A stretch of DNA of 64,000 bases, from NCBI GenBank assembly GCA_964636815.1, contig CAZWTF010000001.1, forward strand, positions 1 to 64,000, written 5' to 3'. The DNA comes from SOIL31 sp964636815. GTDB taxonomy: Bacteria > Babelota > Babeliae > Babelales > Vermiphilaceae. Every line of letters starts with the position of its first letter. Within the stretch, counting starts at the first letter, position 1. Made by a program: the position numbers and the translations under genes. Below are positions 17,549 through 25,376 of the stretch, piece after piece. A model generated the notes under the pieces. That model searched no databases. It was not told the DNA's origin and was given only the letters and a program-made list of their open reading frames with translations.

Positions 17549-18457
17549 TTATTTATTGATTTTGCGTGCATGAATGACTGTTGTAAAATGTTTATCTAAA
17601 AATTTGTTATCATCAATTTTTTGTAGTTTGTTGATATATCGAGATATGAAATCTTCAAACAATGTTTCTACTACATCTAATGGTAATGGCTTAATGAATG
17701 GTCTGCTGGAAATGATTGGCCATTGTAGTTGTTTAAGTTCTTCTTTTGTTGTGGTGTTATTAAAGTACGCCTCTTCACTTCTGATGATCTCAAATCCTGT
17801 TTCTTCAAGGATTGTATTGAATTCTTGAATATGAAGATATGAGACGCCAGCAAGCCTTTGCATGTTGTTACTGTCAAGACCAGATAACTCTTTGCCAGTA
17901 GCTAATTTTACAGCTGCTTGAAAGGTTGGCCACATTTCTAGCGCAACAACAAGATTGGTAGGGCTTGGATTTTCAATTGTTTGTACTGTACCAAATAATT
18001 CACCTTGCAGTTCTAAACAGTCATTAATACGTTGAAATGCTTGTTTTTTATCTTCAAACCAGTGAATACAGCACGATGCAAGAGCAAGATTGTAAAGCCT
18101 GTCAGATGTAATATCTTCAGCAAAGCAATGTTTAAAAGTAAGATTGTCTACGTGGCCAAAATTTTTCTGTGCTTGTTCGATCATGTTTTTACTTGCATCA
18201 CTTGCGTCTATATGAGTTGCTTTTTCTGCAAGAATGTTTTCAATTTTACCAGTACCACATCCAACACTGAGAATTGTACGATCTTCAATTTTGATATTAT
18301 TTGTTTCAAGTAAGTGCAGAAAAAGATCTGTTTGTAGTTTATTGCCTTTATCATATGCTTGCGCATCCCATTCGCGTGGTTCACGTGTAATGACAGCTTG
18401 TTCCATACTGTTGATAGTATGTATTGTGCATAGAGCAATGATTATATATTTTTTCAT
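17549..18457 (-). CDS. Signal-peptide-bearing class I SAM methyltransferase, paralogue 1
   Basis: A 302-residue protein. The first 18 or so residues form a Sec signal peptide ending NSMEQ. After REPREWDAQAYD comes a complete class I methyltransferase fold: motif I ILSVGCGTGK (residues 62-71), an acidic ribose-binding turn (IDASDAS), and a post-core HWFEDKKQAF like trans-aconitate and UbiE-type enzymes. The substrate is unknown. SAM-dependent enzymes normally work in the cytoplasm, so export of this one is odd. It is the closest relative of the next gene and belongs to a four-gene tandem array. Confidence 0.85.
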   Translation of the reverse strand: MKKYIIIALCTIHTINSMEQAVITREPREWDAQAYDKGNKLQTDLFLHLLETNNIKIEDRTILSVGCGTGKIENILAEKATHIDASDASKNMIEQAQKNFGHVDNLTFKHCFAEDITSDRLYNLALASCCIHWFEDKKQAFQRINDCLELQGELFGTVQTIENPSPTNLVVALEMWPTFQAAVKLATGKELSGLDSNNMQRLAGVSYLHIQEFNTILEETGFEIIRSEEAYFNNTTTKEELKQLQWPIISSRPFIKPLPLDVVETLFEDFISRYINKLQKIDDNKFLDKHFTTVIHARKINK

Positions 18458-18468
18458 CAGATCCCTTT

Positions 18469-19392
18469 TTATTTTTTTTGAGCATGAACAATCGTTGTAA
18501 TGATTGTTTCTAAATATGTATCATGACCAACTTTTTCTAATTTTGAAAGATATAGAGATATATAGTTTTTAAAAAAAGACTCGATAAGTGTATCTGGTAT
18601 ATATTTCATTATTGGTCTACTGAAGACAATGGGACGTTCCATTTTTATGATTTCATCTTTTGTCATTGCAAGAGAAAAAGATTGTTCTTCAGATTGTAAA
18701 AGTGTAAAGCCAGTCTCCTGAAGCATATTTGTAAGTTCTTGAGTTGAGGGTAAAGTGCACGCTGTTAGGTCAATAATGTTTTTGTCTGTGAACCATTTAT
18801 ATAGTTGATTAACGTTCATTTGTTCTATCATTTCTTGAGCAACTACAAGCCCCAAAGGTGTTGGATTGTTGCTTGTTTGAGCAGTTGCAAAAAAATCACC
18901 ATTATGTTCTAAGCTGTCATGAATGTGTTGAAAGGCTTGCTTTTGATTTTCAAACCAATGAATGCAGAAAGAGGCAATAGCAAGCTTATGAAGTCTTGGT
19001 GAAGTGAAATCTTCTGCAAAGCAATGTTCAAAAGAAAGATTTTTAATATGACCAAAATTTTTCTTTGCCTGTTCAATCATATTTTTACTTGCGTCAAACC
19101 CATAAACGTGAGTAGCTTTTTCTGAGAGTTGTGCGGCAATTTTTCCAGTTCCACACCCCACATCAAGAATCGTACGTTTTTCTGTTTCTATCTTATTTTT
19201 TTCTAGAAATGTTAAAAAAGCTTTGGTTTGTATTGTATTACCTTCATCATATGCTTGTGCATCCCATTCGCGTGGTTCACGCCCTACTTCGCCAAGGCTT
19301 CGAAGGGCAGGTTGGGGTTTTCGTTCCAAAAGTGGTTGTTCCATGCAGTTGATTATATTGGCAAAATATAAAGCGATAATATATTTCTTCAT
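18469..19392 (-). CDS. Signal-peptide-bearing class I SAM methyltransferase, paralogue 2 (with repeat insert)
   Basis: A 307-residue paralogue of the gene at 17549-18457, similar along its length. The signal peptide ends NCMEQ. Compared with paralogue 1 it has about 16 extra residues just before REPREWDAQAYD; these are encoded by a family A repeat (19281-19312) read in frame as PQPALRSLGEVG. Motif I is intact (ILDVGCGTGK, about residues 75-84), as is FDASKNMIEQAKKNFGH. It was probably an active enzyme when duplicated; its target is unknown. Confidence 0.85.
   Translation of the reverse strand: MKKYIIALYFANIINCMEQPLLERKPQPALRSLGEVGREPREWDAQAYDEGNTIQTKAFLTFLEKNKIETEKRTILDVGCGTGKIAAQLSEKATHVYGFDASKNMIEQAKKNFGHIKNLSFEHCFAEDFTSPRLHKLAIASFCIHWFENQKQAFQHIHDSLEHNGDFFATAQTSNNPTPLGLVVAQEMIEQMNVNQLYKWFTDKNIIDLTACTLPSTQELTNMLQETGFTLLQSEEQSFSLAMTKDEIIKMERPIVFSRPIMKYIPDTLIESFFKNYISLYLSKLEKVGHDTYLETIITTIVHAQKK
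19281..19312 (+). repeat. Dispersed repeat family A, copy 2 (inside methyltransferase paralogue 2)
   Basis: The core at 19287-19309 reads CTTCGCCAAGGCT, TC, GAAGGGCA, preceded by GCCCTA. It contains an inverted repeat, CTTCG with CGAAG. The gene is on the opposite strand, so this copy is translated from the reverse strand relative to the rph copy. The paralogous gene lacks it, which marks it as an insertion. Confidence 0.8.
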
Positions 19393-19404
19393 AAGACTCC
19401 TTTT

Positions 19405-20277
19405 TTATTTTTTACGTGCACGGATGATGGTCGTTATCATTGGTTCTAGTAGATGACCATTATAATTTTTTTGCAATGTATTGACATACGCGTCAATAAA
19501 CAGGGCGGCAACTTCTTGTTTAGCAGTAGGGTCTGGGATATGTTTTAATAGTGGATTTTGTTTGACAATATTGATATACGCGGCGCGTAGGTTCTTTTCA
19601 ATTATTGCCATCATATTGATTTCTTCTGTATGTGACAGAACTGTAAAGTTAGTTTGGTTTAATATTGTAAGAATTTTTTGGGTGGAAGGATATCGCGGGA
19701 TCACATGACCTGCAATAGTTTCTATTGCCATATCAGGCATAATTTCCTGTAGCGCTAAAGATGTGTTCTCGTTTGTAGCGACAGCAATATTGGGATGCAA
19801 TGTGTTATCGTTTGTTACTATAGAAATAAACAATTCGCCATTTTGTGATAAATGCTGGTTAATGCATTGAAACAGGGATTTTCTTTCTTTATTTGTATGG
19901 GGATAATCCTTCATTGTTGTGAAATCAATTATTGCTAAATCGCAACTTCTTGGGCAATTAAAGTATGTAGCAGAACAATTTTTAAAAAAAATATTTTTAA
20001 GATCTTGATATTCATTATTTGCGATATCAATATAATCTTGATTGGTATCAAAAGCATGAACACGAGATGCTTTTTCTGCAAGTTTGATAGAAAATTTTCC
20101 TGTTGAACATCCGATATGAAGAATGGAACGGTCTTTAATATATAGATTATATTTTTGTATGCAATGGGATAAATGACAATTGAGTAATGCAATGTGCATC
20201 TGATCTGATTTATCCATTTTATTCATGCCATTAAGTGCGCTTATTATGAAGATTAAAAGTGGGGCATATTTTTTCAT
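19405..20277 (-). CDS. Signal-peptide-bearing methyltransferase-like protein, paralogue 3 (divergent)
   Basis: A 290-residue member of the same array. The signal peptide ends NGMNK. The methyltransferase core is recognisable but drifting: motif I is ILHIGCSTGK (about 52-61) and the acidic turn is AFDTNQDY. The REPREWDAQAYD motif that precedes the core in paralogues 1 and 2 is missing. The C-terminus TTIIRARKK parallels the ends of paralogues 1 and 2. SAM binding may be weakened; whether it is active is unclear. Confidence 0.75.
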   Translation of the reverse strand: MKKYAPLLIFIISALNGMNKMDKSDQMHIALLNCHLSHCIQKYNLYIKDRSILHIGCSTGKFSIKLAEKASRVHAFDTNQDYIDIANNEYQDLKNIFFKNCSATYFNCPRSCDLAIIDFTTMKDYPHTNKERKSLFQCINQHLSQNGELFISIVTNDNTLHPNIAVATNENTSLALQEIMPDMAIETIAGHVIPRYPSTQKILTILNQTNFTVLSHTEEINMMAIIEKNLRAAYINIVKQNPLLKHIPDPTAKQEVAALFIDAYVNTLQKNYNGHLLEPMITTIIRARKK

Positions 20278-20362
20278 GAGAACTCTTTAAAATGGGGTTG
20301 TGTGTGGTGATATATTCGATCAAATATTATCAGTGCCACAGTTCATTGTCGAGAAAATCAAA

Positions 20363-21178
20363 CTAAGTCCATTTTGTTGACAGCAGTGAATTATTCAAGA
20401 ATACAGGTGGTCTGAGTTTGTCTGTTTTACATAAAGTAATTTTTGTAAAATTCCAAGATTCTATCAATTTGCCAAGATCATTTTTTTTATTGCGTTCCAT
20501 AACAAGTCCTATAAATTGTTCCGTGAGCTGTTGAACTGTTTTTTCAGGCAAGTTATGATGGCGTACATTATGAATAAATGCTGCTTTGAGTGTTTCTTTA
20601 TAGTCATACGTGTTATCTATAACAGTTTCATAGGTCTTATTTTGGTAAGAAACAATATTGTATCCGTTTGCCCATATAATTTCTTTGAGTTGATCATCAG
20701 TAAAATAGTGCGACTGGGACCTTATTGTTGATATTTGCGAATATATAGTCGCAAAGGCTTGTTCAGGTATGGGAATATTATTGGTTTGTGTTCTTATAAA
20801 AAAGCAAAATTTGCCTGATGAGGTGAGATAATCATGAACATTTTTGAGATGAATGAGTATGTTCTTTTTATTGAGCATATAGGGATTATATACCGTAATA
20901 AGATCATAAGTATTCTGTTGTGGCTCTCTAAAAAATAGATTTTTTATTTCCGGATGTTTTTTTGGTGTTTCAACTGTATTGGTTATATTGTTTGTTTTTT
21001 TTATGTTGGAATGAACCAACGTTGCATTTTTTGCTATGAGGATAGCATGATCTTGCCAGCCATCATAATTCAAGATTGTTAAATTTGTAAAGCAGTAGTG
21101 TGGTTCTTTTTCGATGAGAGATTGCATACAGTCTAATGGTGTATATAAACTCAAGATGATCATTATATACTTTGACAT
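20363..21178 (-). CDS. Signal-peptide-bearing methyltransferase-like protein, paralogue 4 (degenerate)
   Basis: A 271-residue protein whose signal peptide ends DCMQS. It aligns with the array at LTILNYDGWQDHAILIAKNATLVHSN, where the SAM-binding GCGTG has become YDGWQ and the acidic turn is lost. A later segment, YDLITVYNPYML...LIHLKNVHDYL, still follows the methyltransferase pattern. It is probably a non-catalytic relative. It starts 12 bases downstream of the DUF502 gene, so it is likely co-transcribed with the CdaA/YbbR-like genes. Confidence 0.65.
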   Translation of the reverse strand: MSKYIMIILSLYTPLDCMQSLIEKEPHYCFTNLTILNYDGWQDHAILIAKNATLVHSNIKKTNNITNTVETPKKHPEIKNLFFREPQQNTYDLITVYNPYMLNKKNILIHLKNVHDYLTSSGKFCFFIRTQTNNIPIPEQAFATIYSQISTIRSQSHYFTDDQLKEIIWANGYNIVSYQNKTYETVIDNTYDYKETLKAAFIHNVRHHNLPEKTVQQLTEQFIGLVMERNKKNDLGKLIESWNFTKITLCKTDKLRPPVFLNNSLLSTKWT

Positions 21179-21190
21179 AAACTTTCTTTT

Positions 21191-21820
21191 TTATTTTGAA
21201 GTATCAGGTTGAATAATGCCGCCAGATATTACCATTGCCATAGCTTCTTGTCGGGATATTTCAAGAATGGCTATTTGTTCTTCAGGTACAATAATTAAAA
21301 AACCACTTGTTGGGTTTGGTGTTGTTGGAATAAAAATACTAAAATATTTTGTATGTATATCAGGAGCAATTTTTTCATCAACTTGATTGGCAAGAAATCC
21401 AATACTATAGATGCCTGGGCGTGGGAATTCAACACGCACAACTTTGGTGAATGATGCTTTGTCTTGAAAACTAAAAGCGTGAACTAATTTTTTGATTCCA
21501 GAATACACAGGTCTGATAAGTGGAATGCGTGAAAAAAGATTTTCTATACCATGAATGATGGGGCGTAAAAGAAACATGTTATACAATGTTCCGGTGATGA
21601 ATATGATGGCAATCGCTAGAATGACCTCTGAGTAAGGAATTGCATTCAAAAATGGTATGTCAAAGCGGCGTAATGGTTCAAGCCAATTAACAATTACGCG
21701 AAATGAAATAGTAAATACTGAAATGGTCAAAGTGACTGGTAGTATGCAAAAAAGTCCTGTTAAAAAAAGAGAGCTGACCGAATCAATAAAAGAGATAAAA
21801 ACATTTGGTTTTTGAGACAT
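21191..21820 (-). CDS. DUF502-family membrane protein
   Basis: A 209-residue protein with two membrane helices (about residues 16-43 and 63-86) and a soluble C-terminal domain including FSIFIPTTPNPTSGFL and VPEEQIAILEISRQEAMAMVISGG, the pattern of the DUF502 family. Function in bacteria is unknown; the plant relatives are membrane proteins of uncertain role. AGGA precedes the ATG. It lies 8 bases after the YbbR-like gene and before the methyltransferase array. Confidence 0.8.
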   Translation of the reverse strand: MSQKPNVFISFIDSVSSLFLTGLFCILPVTLTISVFTISFRVIVNWLEPLRRFDIPFLNAIPYSEVILAIAIIFITGTLYNMFLLRPIIHGIENLFSRIPLIRPVYSGIKKLVHAFSFQDKASFTKVVRVEFPRPGIYSIGFLANQVDEKIAPDIHTKYFSIFIPTTPNPTSGFLIIVPEEQIAILEISRQEAMAMVISGGIIQPDTSK

Positions 21821-21828
21821 TATTTTTC

Positions 21829-22221
21829 CTAAGCGTTACTGTTATCTGAAATAGTTATGGTAAGATTTGATGGAATGTACTGCACGAGCGTAATGTTTTC
21901 TGGTAAAAATAGATGTTGTTTGGTTAGCAGTATACCATGTTTCCCTGGTAACAGTTTACCGATATTTATGTGTGCAGCAAGCGCTTCTTTGTCGAGTGTA
22001 TAGATATCTGTACGTTTACCTTTCAGGCAGATATCTATTTTTTCAGGAGCATTCAAATTATAACCGTTTATTTTTCCAGCAAAACAGAGAGGGACATTCA
22101 AGTTAAGCATAATAGTTTGATCATAACTTGCGATGTACCAAAAGCTATATCCGAGCACTAAACTGATTATTAACAGTGGTGCATTACTGAGAAATAGTCT
22201 TTTCAGATTTTGTATGTTCAC
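21829..22221 (-). CDS. YbbR/CdaR-like membrane-anchored protein
   Basis: A 130-residue protein with one N-terminal membrane helix (about 15-30) and a single extracytoplasmic YbbR-like beta domain (LNLNVPLCF, then the KIDICLKGKR and HINIGKLLPGKHGI stretches). Typical CdaR proteins have several such repeats and regulate the c-di-AMP synthase CdaA; this one is short. The GTG start at 22221 has AAGGAG 6 bases upstream and overlaps the CdaA-like gene by 38 bases, so the two are translationally coupled. Confidence 0.65.
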   Translation of the reverse strand: MNIQNLKRLFLSNAPLLIISLVLGYSFWYIASYDQTIMLNLNVPLCFAGKINGYNLNAPEKIDICLKGKRTDIYTLDKEALAAHINIGKLLPGKHGILLTKQHLFLPENITLVQYIPSNLTITISDNSNA

Positions 22222-22933
22222 GATAAGCTCCTTTAGGCCATTGTGATGATGAAAGAGAAGAAAGTTGTTTTTTGATCATTGTGTGTACGTGATGCGCAGA
22301 AAGATTTTTTGTTTCTTTACCATTAATAATAACAGAAAATGCTCTGCTGACAGGGTGTGCGCTAAAAATAATGGCACTATCATATGTTTCTTGTTTGTTA
22401 TTCCATATCACATTAATGCCACGTATTTTACCTGTTGTATTTACCCAAATCATTTTATGTTCATCGTATGCTGAGCTCATGAGAAAAATATCTAAAATGT
22501 TTTTAGTTAAATCAGCATTGATTGTAAAAGGAGTGGTTACAAAATGATCAAGAGCATCTTTGTGTTCGATCATTATGGTGATCAGTTTTTTGTTGTTGAT
22601 GCTTGTAAGGCTACAACTTAATAATGTATCAAGCCAATCTTCATGTTGTATGCGTGCGGGAGTAATGGAGCATAATGTTACAAGATTACGTTGTAATGTT
22701 TTTTCATGCAGGATAATAAAAAGGAGCAACGCTACAGGTGCATAGGCGAATAAAAAAGGTGTTAATGTTGGCATTTGAGCTACCCATGCGCTGAGAGCGA
22801 GGGCACAATATGCGAAAAAGTAGACGGTAACATTTTTTGTTTTGTCTGCTCTGAGCCATTGGCATAAAGTAAATATGCATGATGAATAAAAAATGATTTC
22901 GATGATGTCGCGCATAATGAGATGGTAAAACAT
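22184..22933 (-). CDS. CdaA-like membrane protein with degenerate diadenylate cyclase domain
   Basis: A 249-residue protein laid out like CdaA: three N-terminal membrane helices (about 8-26, 36-52, 58-77) ending in LLLFIILHEKTLQRNL, the equivalent of the CdaA turn IIIFQPELRRAL, then a DAC-like domain with LITIMIEHKDALDHFV...TPFTINADLTKNILDIF. The catalytic DGA is replaced by DEH (residues 157-159), and the RHRAA motif that binds ATP is missing. It is probably unable to make c-di-AMP. AAGGAG precedes the ATG at 22933 by 6 bases. It heads the minus-strand run towards arfB. Confidence 0.6.
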   Translation of the reverse strand: MFYHLIMRDIIEIIFYSSCIFTLCQWLRADKTKNVTVYFFAYCALALSAWVAQMPTLTPFLFAYAPVALLLFIILHEKTLQRNLVTLCSITPARIQHEDWLDTLLSCSLTSINNKKLITIMIEHKDALDHFVTTPFTINADLTKNILDIFLMSSAYDEHKMIWVNTTGKIRGINVIWNNKQETYDSAIIFSAHPVSRAFSVIINGKETKNLSAHHVHTMIKKQLSSLSSSQWPKGAYREHTKSEKTISQ

Positions 22934-22954
22934 AGGTATCTCCTTTTTATTGTT

Positions 22955-22982
22955 TTTATCTCAGTAGGTGTATATTTTGCAA
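22955..22982 (-). promoter_or_regulatory. Possible promoter for the cdaA-like/methyltransferase run
   Basis: On the minus strand TTGCAA (22977-22982) and GATAAA (22955-22960) are 16 bases apart, about 22 bases before the ATG at 22933. The -10 is imperfect, but no other promoter-like pair was seen in the spacer shared with trpS. Confidence 0.35.
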
Positions 22983-23065
22983 GTTGTTTGTTATGTTTTG
23001 TATTTTTTTGATGTCATCTGTATGCTTAAACAAAATATGTTTAATAAAAAATTTAAAGTATAAAC

Positions 23066-24067
23066 ATGGCACATGAATCTATTGTTTTAACCGGTGATCG
23101 CCCAACAGGCCCATTACATTTGGGTCATTATGTTGGTTCATTAAAATCGCGTATTGAATTACAAGAATCATATAAACAGTTTGTGATGATTGCTGATACG
23201 CAGGCATTGACTGATTATTTTGATCGACCAGAAATGGTGCGGAAGAATGTTTTGGAAGTTTGTCTTGATTATTTAGCAGTTGGGATTGATCCAAAAAAAA
23301 CAACTATATTTATTCAATCAATGATTCCAGAAATAGCAGAACTCACCATGCATTTTCTTAATTTGGTTTCTGTGAGCAGATTGATGCGTAATCCAACGGT
23401 AAAAACGGAAATTCTTCAGAAAGGTTTTGAGGAACGGTTGCCGGCGGGATTTTTAATTTATCCAGTTTCACAAGCTGCTGATATTGTGATTGTTAAAGGA
23501 ACAATTGTTCCAGTTGGTGAAGATCAGCTTCCTCATATTGAACAAACAAATGAAATTATTAATGCATTTAATCGCATGTATCATAAAGAAATTTTTGGTC
23601 ATGTAACAGGCTTGGTTCCTAAGGTTGGCAGATTGCCAGGAATTGATGGCAAAGCGAAGATGAGCAAATCATTGGGCAATGCCATTTATTTGTCAGACCC
23701 CGCTGATGTTGTTGCTGAAAAAGTGATGAAAATGTACACCGATCCTGATCATATTCATGTGAATGATCCAGGTAAGGTGGAAGGGAATGTAGTGTTCAGT
23801 TATCTTGATCTGTTTGATCAGGATACGCAAAAAGTTGAGGAACTTAAAGCGCATTATCGTCGCGGCGGCCTTGGGGATGTGGTACTAAAAAGACGCTTAA
23901 TTGAGGTGTTGAATACATTTTTAGAACCGATTCGTGTTCGCAGAGCTCAGTATGCACAAGATCCACAGGCTGTGATGAATATTTTACGTGAAGGTTCTGC
24001 CGCAGTGCGTGAGGTTGCTGCTGAAACTATGGATGAAGTGCGACAAGCGATGCATTTAAATTATTGA
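23066..24067 (+). CDS. trpS: Tryptophan--tRNA ligase
   Basis: A 333-residue class I aminoacyl-tRNA synthetase that charges tRNA-Trp. The HIGH-type motif is PLHLGHY (residues 16-22) and KMSKS is at 198-202. Other conserved elements, such as GDRPTGPLHLGHYVGSL and PVGEDQLPHIE, identify the Trp enzyme. There is no evident Shine-Dalgarno before the ATG. It is transcribed away from the CdaA-like gene and is followed by a repeat copy and a pseudopilin-like gene. Confidence 0.97.
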   Translation: MAHESIVLTGDRPTGPLHLGHYVGSLKSRIELQESYKQFVMIADTQALTDYFDRPEMVRKNVLEVCLDYLAVGIDPKKTTIFIQSMIPEIAELTMHFLNLVSVSRLMRNPTVKTEILQKGFEERLPAGFLIYPVSQAADIVIVKGTIVPVGEDQLPHIEQTNEIINAFNRMYHKEIFGHVTGLVPKVGRLPGIDGKAKMSKSLGNAIYLSDPADVVAEKVMKMYTDPDHIHVNDPGKVEGNVVFSYLDLFDQDTQKVEELKAHYRRGGLGDVVLKRRLIEVLNTFLEPIRVRRAQYAQDPQAVMNILREGSAAVREVAAETMDEVRQAMHLNY

Positions 24068-24095
24068 TAAGCATATTTGTATAAAATGATTCTTT

Positions 24096-24134
24096 GCGCT
24101 CGTCCTGAACTTGTTGAAGGATATCTTCGAGCGC
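24096..24134 (+). repeat. Dispersed repeat family B, palindromic copy
   Basis: GCGCTCG (24096-24102) pairs with CGAGCGC (24128-24134) around a core containing TCCTGAACTTGTTGAAGGA, itself an imperfect palindrome. In one frame it reads RPELVEG, a peptide often produced by false translation of such intergenic palindromes. It lies just upstream of the ribosome-binding site of the next gene, so it may affect mRNA stability there. Confidence 0.65.
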
Positions 24135-24151
24135 TTATAAAGGAAATAGTT

Positions 24152-24718
24152 ATGAAACGAATAAAAAAAAGTTATACGTTAGCAGTAGTTGTTATAGCAG
24201 CAACTGTTATTTTTGTTGGCATGACCTTGGTCAATACCGTGTATCGTGCAAAAGATGATGCAGGAATAATGATGGCAGATGCAGTAGTAGAGCTGCGTGA
24301 TACATTTCATCGTATTCATAAAACATGCGTGATCATTGATTTTGATGACCAGAAAAATTCTATTAATTTTTTGAATGTAGAAAAATTTAGTGGATCAGAA
24401 GTTGGACCGATGAATTTGGCTCACCCAGAAAAGTGGGAAGGGCCGTATTTAAAAGAAAACCCTACAATGCAACATATTGCATATCAAGTGGTTTCAACTA
24501 ACAAAGGGTATTTTATAACACCAGGGGATGGTGTAAAATTACCGAATAAAAAAATTGTTGGTAAAGATATTATTCTTGATAAAAAAGCTGATATTGAAGC
24601 AATGATGAGCAATTCTGAGCAGCTTGAGTATAAAGATAGACCGTTGGCGGCACGTTTGGATATTGGTGCACCGTCGCATATTCAATTCTTTTTGAATGAT
24701 GATAGTCCTGATGCGTAA
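24152..24718 (+). CDS. Pseudopilin-like membrane-anchored protein
   Basis: A 188-residue protein with an N-terminal membrane helix (about 9-29) after KRIKK, then an alpha/beta domain with KWEGPYLKENP, a motif typical of GspG-type major pseudopilins, and a later VSTNKGYFITPGDGVKLPNKKIVG stretch. The classical prepilin cleavage motif (G then FTLIE) is not evident; only YTLAVVV is present. The ATG at 24152 follows AAGGAA. The upstream open frame to 24077 consists of repeat sequence. No other secretion genes are nearby. Confidence 0.45.
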   Translation: MKRIKKSYTLAVVVIAATVIFVGMTLVNTVYRAKDDAGIMMADAVVELRDTFHRIHKTCVIIDFDDQKNSINFLNVEKFSGSEVGPMNLAHPEKWEGPYLKENPTMQHIAYQVVSTNKGYFITPGDGVKLPNKKIVGKDIILDKKADIEAMMSNSEQLEYKDRPLAARLDIGAPSHIQFFLNDDSPDA

Positions 24719-24763
24719 GAAAACTATTGTGGTGTAATAATTTTATTTTTTCCATTCAAGTAA

Positions 24764-24796
24764 CAATCGAGTAGAATAATACTCGATTGTTTTTTT
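24764..24796 (+). terminator. Strong terminator after the pseudopilin-like gene
   Basis: CAATCGAGTA and TACTCGATTG form a perfect 10-bp stem with a GAATAA loop, followed by seven T. It separates the plus-strand trpS region from the convergent minus-strand gene. Confidence 0.87.
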
Positions 24797-24816
24797 GAGG
24801 CTCTTTTTTAAGAGCT

Positions 24817-25182
24817 TTAAAGCCTTCGTTGATGCTGATTTCTGCGACAATATTGCACAGAGGATTGGATTTCTTTCTGTTCTTGTTCTTTTTTATATTT
24901 TGCTTGATTCTCTTTAATCTCACGTTCGTTTTGCGCTACCCGTGCATCAAGTTTTTCTTGTGATATTTTTGGAAATTGATTGTTGTATTCTACTATTTTT
25001 TGATGAGCATATTTATATTCAATCATGATCTGGTGTTCCATTTTTTTTTGAGCATATTCACGTTCAGTCATAAGTGTTTCATTAAGCATTGTCTTTATTG
25101 CTGGATTTAATGGGCGTTCTGACGAAAAAGATGAAATATGATATGCGGCAAAGACTATGGTCAAGAGATGTATTTGTTTCAT
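24817..25182 (-). CDS. Small secreted coiled-coil protein, unknown function
   Basis: A 121-residue protein that I do not recognise. Residues 1-20 form a Sec signal peptide (HLLTIVFAAYHISSFSS). The rest is highly charged and helical, with EKLDARVAQNEREIKENQAK and runs of Lys, Glu and Gln, so a coiled coil is likely, and it ends in the basic RRNQHQRRL. AAGG precedes the ATG. It stands alone between two terminators, so it is probably its own transcript. Confidence 0.6.
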   Translation of the reverse strand: MKQIHLLTIVFAAYHISSFSSERPLNPAIKTMLNETLMTEREYAQKKMEHQIMIEYKYAHQKIVEYNNQFPKISQEKLDARVAQNEREIKENQAKYKKEQEQKEIQSSVQYCRRNQHQRRL

Positions 25183-25304
25183 AAAATACCTTTTTATGTG
25201 ATGTATAATATCTGTTTTTAGTATTATAGCACACTGATATGTAAAAAATTACTTTTTTAAGGAGCAGCAGGCTGTTCTTTTTGATGAAAGTAAAGAATAA
25301 TAAA

Positions 25305-25340
25305 AATAGGTCCTTTGAGTGTTATCTCAGAGGACCTATT
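25305..25340. terminator. Bidirectional-type terminator hairpin
   Basis: AATAGGTCCTTTGAG pairs with CTCAGAGGACCTATT (15 bp, one wobble) around TGTTAT. A-rich sequence precedes and T-rich sequence follows, so it can act on either strand. It most likely ends the minus-strand gene at 25377-25763. Confidence 0.8.
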
Positions 25341-25376
25341 TTTATTAAGAGCAAAATAGGAAAATTTTCTTTTCTT

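Noticed and set aside
24077..24151. Upstream extension of the pseudopilin-like gene reading RPELVEG
   Set aside because: It is translated repeat sequence; the ATG at 24152 has a ribosome-binding site.
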